Below are positions 59,824 to 64,000 of a DNA stretch of 64,000 nt, in pieces. Made by a program: the position numbers and the translations under genes. Under the pieces are notes generated by a model that did no database searches, was not told the origin of the DNA, and saw nothing but the letters and a program-made list of their open reading frames with translations. This DNA comes from Shinella pollutisoli (GTDB lineage Bacteria > Pseudomonadota > Alphaproteobacteria > Rhizobiales > Rhizobiaceae). The stretch lies in contig NZ_JANFDG010000007.1 in assembly GCF_024609765.1 (NCBI RefSeq), forward strand, positions 62,001 to 126,000, read 5' to 3'. The stretch's first letter is position 1. Every line of letters starts with the position of its first letter.

Positions 59824-60228
59824 GGGCCGAACTTTCCAATGCATGCATGACGTTTCGGTGTCCGGGCCCCGCCGCCATTGCCGGCCGACCCCCTCGTTCT
59901 CTGACAATCCGGCGGACGCGGAACGGCGCGTGGCCACCCCTGGCTCAAATTGTCCGACGTATGTAATCGGCGTTCCCAGCCCTTACAAGGGGGAACAGAA
60001 TGGTGCCTCAATATTTTATGCCTTTGGCGATTCCAAGGCAGCGAGGCTGCGCCGAAGCGGGACTGTTGCCCCTCATCCCGCTACCGCGACCTTCTCCCCG
60101 CAAGCGGGGAGAAGGGACATGCCGTGCGGGTTTCCTGAAAACGGGAAGCCTTAGCTTCTTTCTTCCTTCTCCCCGCTTGCGGGGAGAAGGTGGCCGGCAG
60201 GCCGGATGAGGGGCGTCTTCAGCCCCGC
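59824..60228. other. Intergenic region with efflux promoter and repeat
   Basis: About 405 bases. The left part must contain the leftward efflux promoter; the right part is the RIME-like element (60,069-60,213). Nothing else recognisable. Confidence 0.55.
60069..60213. repeat. RIME-like palindromic intergenic element
   Basis: Two 26-base palindromes of the form CCTTCTCCCCGC-NN-GCGGGGAGAAGG (60,090-60,115 and 60,165-60,190) are bordered by CCCCTCATCC (60,069-60,078) and its complement GGATGAGGGG (60,204-60,213). This composite is typical of rhizobial intergenic mosaic elements, which are dispersed REP-like repeats. It lies just past the end of the importer's binding-protein gene. Confidence 0.8.
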
Positions 60229-61221
60229 CTACTTCAGCGCTTCGTCGGTGATCGCGTGGGTCCAGGCGCCTTCCGGCTCCTTGGAGATGACCGGGTCGGA
60301 GCCGCCGCCGAGGAGCGTGGCCACCGTGCGCTTGTAGTCGGCCTCGTCCAGCGCGCCGTTCGAGCCGGCGGTGAGCTTGGCGACCTCGCCCATCATGCGC
60401 TTCTGGTGCTTCTCGGTCTGCGCGCCGGTGGAATCGTTCTCCAGCACGATCTCGGCCGCCTCGTCCGGGTTCTCCTCGGCATATTTCCAGCCCTTCATCG
60501 AGGCGCGGACGAATTTCACCATCCTCTCCTTGAAGGCGGGATCGGCGAGCTTGTCCTCCAGCACGTAGAGCCCGTCCTCCAGCGTCGCCACGCCCTGGTC
60601 CTCGTACTTGAAGGTGACGAGGTCCTCCGGCGTGATGCCGGCGTCGATGACCTGCCAGTATTCGTTGTAGGTCATGGTGGAGATGCAGGCCGCCTGCTTC
60701 TGGATCAGCGGGTCGACGTTGAAGCCCTGCTTCAGCACGGTCACGCCGTCCGCGCCGCCGTCGGTCTTGATGCCGAGGTGGTTCATCCAGGAGAGGAAGG
60801 GATATTCGTTGCCGAAGAACCAGACGCCGAGCGTCTTGCCCTTGAAGTCGTCGGGGGAGGTGACGCCGGTCTCCTTGAGACAGGTGAGCATCATGCCGGA
60901 GGACTTGAAGGGCTGGGCGATGTTGACGAGCGGCACGCCCTTCTCGCGGGTGGCGAGCGCCGAAGGCATCCAGTCGACGATGACGTCGGCGCCGCCGCCG
61001 GCGATCACCTGGGCGGGGGCGATGTCCGGGCCGCCCGGCTTGATCTCGACGTCGAGGCCCTCTTCTTCGTAGAAGCCCTTGTCCTTGGCGACGTAGTAGC
61101 CGCCGAACTGGGCCTGCGTCACCCATTTGAGCTGCAGCGTCACCTTGTCGGCCGCCTCCGCCTGGAAGGCGGCTAGCGAGAACGTGCCCGCCAGCAGAAC
61201 CGATGCGATTGTCGTCTTCAT
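60229..61221 (-). CDS. ABC transporter substrate-binding protein (NMT1/THI5-like)
   Basis: 330 residues with a signal peptide ending AEA. VTLQLKWVTQAQFGGYYVAKDKGFYEEEGLDVEIKPGG is the NMT1/ThiY signature for pyrimidine, thiamine-precursor or related aromatic ligands. Members feed ThiXYZ-type or pyrimidine-degradation importers. GAGGGA precedes the ATG. Last gene of a leftward transporter set. Confidence 0.87.
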   Translation of the reverse strand: MKTTIASVLLAGTFSLAAFQAEAADKVTLQLKWVTQAQFGGYYVAKDKGFYEEEGLDVEIKPGGPDIAPAQVIAGGGADVIVDWMPSALATREKGVPLVNIAQPFKSSGMMLTCLKETGVTSPDDFKGKTLGVWFFGNEYPFLSWMNHLGIKTDGGADGVTVLKQGFNVDPLIQKQAACISTMTYNEYWQVIDAGITPEDLVTFKYEDQGVATLEDGLYVLEDKLADPAFKERMVKFVRASMKGWKYAEENPDEAAEIVLENDSTGAQTEKHQKRMMGEVAKLTAGSNGALDEADYKRTVATLLGGGSDPVISKEPEGAWTHAITDEALK

Positions 61222-61241
61222 GTGCAGTTCCCTCTTTATCG

Positions 61242-62111
61242 TTAGGCCTGTCCACCGCGGACAGACGGATGCCAGAACGTGACGATCCGCTCGACGAGCG
61301 CCACCGCCCCGTAGAAGGCGGAGCCAGCCACCGCGGCGACCGCGATTTCGGCCCAGACCATGTCGACATTCATGCGGCCCACTTCCGTGGAGATCCGGAA
61401 GCCCATGCCGACAATGGGCGTTCCGAAGAATTCGGCGACGATGGCGCCGATCAGCGCCAGGGTGGAGTTGATCTTGAGCGCGTTGAAGATGAAGGGCCAG
61501 GCGGCGGGCAGGCGCAGCTTTATGAGCGTCTGCCACCAGTCGGCCGCGTAGGTGCGCATCAGGTCGCGCTCCATGTGGCTGGTGGCGGCAAGGCCGGAGA
61601 CCGTGTTCACCAGCATCGGGAAGAAGGTCATGATGACGACGACGGCGACCTTCGACTGCCAGTCGAAGCCGAACCACATGACCATGATCGGCGCCACCCC
61701 GATCACCGGCAGCGCCGAGACGAAGTTGCCGAGCGGCAGAAGCCCCTTCTGCAGGAAGGGCGAGCGGTCGATGAGGATCGCCACCACGAAGCCGAGGCCG
61801 CAGCCGAGCGCGTAGCCGGTCAGCACCGATTTGAGGAAGGTCTGGCGGAAGTCGGCCCAGAGCGTCGGCAGCGAGCCCGTCAGGCGGGCCCAGATCATGC
61901 TCGGCGGCGGCAGCAGCACGGAGGGGATGGAGAAGCCCCGCACGGTGCCTTCCCAGAGCACGAGGATCGTCACGCCGAAGAGCAGCGGCACGGCGATGCG
62001 CGCGGCGCGCTCGGCGGCGGGGCTCGCGAAACGGCGGCGCACCAGCCATTCGTTGAAGGCCCAGGCGGCGAGCCAGAAGAGGACGGCGGCGAGGAGGACG
62101 GCAAGCTTCAT
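61242..62111 (-). CDS. ABC transporter permease (ThiX/SsuC-like), second copy
   Basis: 289 residues with six or seven hydrophobic segments. The EAA-type loop (MRTYAADWWQTLIKLRLPAAWPFIFNALK) contacts the ATPase. The start overlaps the stop of the preceding permease (ATGA). Two related permeases form a heterodimer here. Confidence 0.88.
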   Translation of the reverse strand: MKLAVLLAAVLFWLAAWAFNEWLVRRRFASPAAERAARIAVPLLFGVTILVLWEGTVRGFSIPSVLLPPPSMIWARLTGSLPTLWADFRQTFLKSVLTGYALGCGLGFVVAILIDRSPFLQKGLLPLGNFVSALPVIGVAPIMVMWFGFDWQSKVAVVVIMTFFPMLVNTVSGLAATSHMERDLMRTYAADWWQTLIKLRLPAAWPFIFNALKINSTLALIGAIVAEFFGTPIVGMGFRISTEVGRMNVDMVWAEIAVAAVAGSAFYGAVALVERIVTFWHPSVRGGQA

Positions 62112-62992
62112 GCCCGGGCTCCCATGCGCTTGAGGACGAGGCCGTGGGCGACGCCGACCGCGGCGACGAGGAGGGCCGCCACGCCCGCCGCCATGAACAG
62201 CGCCGCCCAGATCTGCACCGTCTGGCCGTAGTAGGAGCCGGCGAGCAGCCGCGCGCCGAGGCCGGCGACCGCGCCGGTCGGCAGCTCGCCGACGATGGCG
62301 CCGACGAGCGAGATGGCGACGGCCACCTTCAGCGAGGTGAAGAGATAGGGCATCGAGGCCGGCCAGCGCAGCTTCCGGAAGGTCTGCGCGGGGGAGGCGT
62401 TGTAGGTGTGCATCAGGTCGAGCTGGATCTGCTCGGGGCTGCGCAGTCCCTTCACCATGCCGACGACGACCGGGAAGAAGGAGAGGTAGGTGGAGATCAG
62501 CGCCTTGGGCATCAGGCCTGAGATGCCGACGGCGTTCAAGACGACGATGATCATCGGCGCGATGGCGAGGATGGGGATCGTCTGGCTGGCGATGACCCAG
62601 GGCATCAGCGAGCGGTCCATCGCCCGGTTGTGGACGATGCCGATGGCGAGCAGGATGCCGAGCACCGCGCCCATGGCGAAGCCGAGCAGCGTCGCCGACA
62701 GCGTGATCCAGGCATGATAGACGAGGCTGCGCTTCGAGGTGATCGCCTTGTTGACCGTCGTGTCCCACAGTTCTGCGAAGACCTGGTGCGGCGCCGGCAG
62801 CACGGGGCGCTCCTGCGCCATCGTCTTCGGCAGGATCTCGGAGAAGGTGATCGTCTCGCCGGCGCGCGCGGCCGTGTCGCGCTCGAAGGGCGCGTTGAGG
62901 ATCACCGCGAAGACGTACCAGAGCGCGACCAGAGCCAGAAGGACGGTGCCGATCGGCAGCAGGCGGTCCCGGAGGAAGGTTTCCCGCTCCAT
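62108..62992 (-). CDS. ABC transporter permease (ThiX/SsuC-like), first copy
   Basis: 294 residues, similar to its neighbour. EAA loop MHTYNASPAQTFRKLRWPASMPYLFTSLKVA. An N-terminal periplasmic insertion (about residues 30-75) is unlike the second copy. The small DMT-like gene ends four bases upstream. Confidence 0.88.
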   Translation of the reverse strand: MERETFLRDRLLPIGTVLLALVALWYVFAVILNAPFERDTAARAGETITFSEILPKTMAQERPVLPAPHQVFAELWDTTVNKAITSKRSLVYHAWITLSATLLGFAMGAVLGILLAIGIVHNRAMDRSLMPWVIASQTIPILAIAPMIIVVLNAVGISGLMPKALISTYLSFFPVVVGMVKGLRSPEQIQLDLMHTYNASPAQTFRKLRWPASMPYLFTSLKVAVAISLVGAIVGELPTGAVAGLGARLLAGSYYGQTVQIWAALFMAAGVAALLVAAVGVAHGLVLKRMGARA

Positions 62993-62996
62993 CGCG

Positions 62997-63332
62997 TCAG
63001 CTCCGCGCCGTGGCGGGCGTCAGCATCAGGCCCATCGACAGGACGCCGAGCGCCACGCCGGCAAGCTGGGCGCCGCTCAGCCGCTCGCCGAAGAACAGGA
63101 AGGCGACGCCGTTGATCAGCACGAGCTGCGTGACGGCGGAGAGCGAGATGGCGATCCCGAGCCCGCCGTCGCGCATCAGCTTCAGCATCATCAGGTTGCC
63201 GGCGAGGTAGAGCGTCATGGAAAGCACGACGAGGGCGACGTTGCCGGTCGCGACATAGGCGCGCGACAGGCTCGCGGCGACGATGAAGACGGCCGTCGTC
63301 GAAAACAGCCAGAGCACGTAGGAGAGCTTCAT
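62997..63332 (-). CDS. Small four-helix EamA/SMR-like membrane protein
   Basis: 111 residues with four hydrophobic segments, the size of SMR transporters. The acidic residue in helix 1 needed for SMR drug-proton antiport is missing, so a half-EamA (ArnE-like) type fits better. It overlaps the ATPase stop by one base and lies inside an ABC operon, which suggests a role in the same transport or export. Function unknown. Confidence 0.75.
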   Translation of the reverse strand: MKLSYVLWLFSTTAVFIVAASLSRAYVATGNVALVVLSMTLYLAGNLMMLKLMRDGGLGIAISLSAVTQLVLINGVAFLFFGERLSGAQLAGVALGVLSMGLMLTPATARS

Positions 63333-64000
63333 CAGACGTGCTCCTCGTAGCTGTGGCCGGCGCGCAGGCCCTCGCGGACGCGGTGGGCGATCTCGAGGAA
63401 TTCCGGCGTCTCGCGGATGCCGAGCGGGCGTTCCTTCGGCAGCGTCGATTCGATGACGTCGGTGACGCGGCCGGGGCGCGGGCTCATGACGACGATCCTC
63501 GTGGAGAGATAGACGGCCTCGGGGATCGAATGGGTGACGAAGCAGATCGTCTTGTTCGTCCGCGCCCAGAGCTTCAGGAGCTGTTCGTTGAGATGGTCGC
63601 GGACGATCTCGTCGAGCGCGCCGAAGGGCTCGTCCATCAGGAGCAGATCGGCGTCGAAGGCGAGCGCGCGGGCGATCGAGGCGCGCTGCTGCATGCCGCC
63701 CGAAAGCTGCCAGGGATATTTCTTGCCGAAGCCCGCGAGGTTGACGAGGTCGAGCGTGCGCTCGACGCGCGCCTTCTGTTCGGCCTTCGTGTGGCCCATG
63801 ATCTCCAGCGGCAGGGCGATGTTCTTCTCGATCGTCCGCCAGGGATAGAGGGCCGCCGCCTGGAAGACGTAGCCGTAGGCGCGGCGCTTGCGCGCCTCCT
63901 CGGGCGTCATGCCGTTGACGGTGATGGTCCCTGCAGTCGGCTTCTCGAGATCGGCGATGACGCGCAGGAACGTGGTCTTACCGCAGCCGGAAGGGCCGAT
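63332..64000 (-). CDS. ABC transporter ATP-binding protein (5' end outside window)
   Basis: 223 residues of a protein whose start lies beyond base 64,000. The frame is open to the edge and opens with Walker A (GPSGCGKTT). Signature LSGGMQQRASIARAL and Walker B LLLMDEPFGALD are complete, as in the SsuB/ThiZ/TauB class. It energises the two permeases downstream. Confidence 0.92.
   Translation of the reverse strand: MGPSGCGKTTFLRVIADLEKPTAGTITVNGMTPEEARKRRAYGYVFQAAALYPWRTIEKNIALPLEIMGHTKAEQKARVERTLDLVNLAGFGKKYPWQLSGGMQQRASIARALAFDADLLLMDEPFGALDEIVRDHLNEQLLKLWARTNKTICFVTHSIPEAVYLSTRIVVMSPRPGRVTDVIESTLPKERPLGIRETPEFLEIAHRVREGLRAGHSYEEHV

Overview
The window is one 64 kb stretch of high-G+C DNA from an alphaproteobacterium, most likely of the order Hyphomicrobiales (a Rhizobiaceae-type genome such as Rhizobium, Ensifer or Shinella). 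The basis is family-level resemblance of the proteins, a livHMGF / DUF6867-like / livK / ureDABC-EFG gene order, rkp/kps-type capsule export genes, a RIME-like palindromic intergenic repeat, and NnrS and FNR-type regulatory elements. No tRNA, rRNA, CRISPR array, insertion sequence, prophage or replication origin was seen. The genus is an inference, not something read from the sequence.

Left part (1-12,000): the 3' end of an FAD amine-oxidase-like gene overlaps a 4-oxalocrotonate tautomerase. A leftward zinc block follows (aztD-like chaperone, then a ZigA/CobW GTPase, then an M20 peptidase), headed by three Zur-box-like copies. Next come an isochorismatase-type hydrolase with a small partner, a PEBP-family protein, and a tightly packed rightward P450 / MogA-like / NnrS set. 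This converges on a leftward PtsN-like / polyamine-synthase-like methyltransferase fold / CBS-domain set.

Middle part (12,000-34,000): a previously easy-to-miss 52-residue zinc-ribbon gene is coupled to a Nudix gene. A LuxR-type regulator with an FNR box precedes a very large cadherin/RTX adhesin that is broken by a frameshift. A Crp/Fnr regulator and a PAS-GGDEF-EAL protein are divergent. A thermonuclease-like protein, an FAA hydrolase with its divergent GntR regulator, and an outer-membrane efflux lipoprotein follow. Then come a dioxygenase-hydrolase fusion, an FMN reductase and a second ring-cleaving dioxygenase, resembling the quinone-detoxification set mhqN/O/D of Bacillus. A chemoreceptor ends this part.

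Right part (34,000-64,000): capsule export genes (OPX lipoprotein and KpsC rightward; KpsE, KpsM, KpsT leftward, converging) and a cysQ-like phosphatase. A branched-chain amino-acid ABC transporter is followed by a complete urease operon ureD-A-B-(LprI-like)-(accessory)-C-(GGDEF)-E-F-G. An FNR-box-controlled Crp/Fnr gene, an RND efflux pair, a RIME-like repeat, and an NMT1/THI5-type ABC importer cut by the window edge complete the window.

Together the genes describe a soil or host-associated bacterium with nitrogen scavenging (urea and amino acids), zinc homeostasis, low-oxygen/nitric-oxide responses, c-di-GMP signalling, surface polysaccharide and adhesin production, and detoxification of aromatics and drugs.
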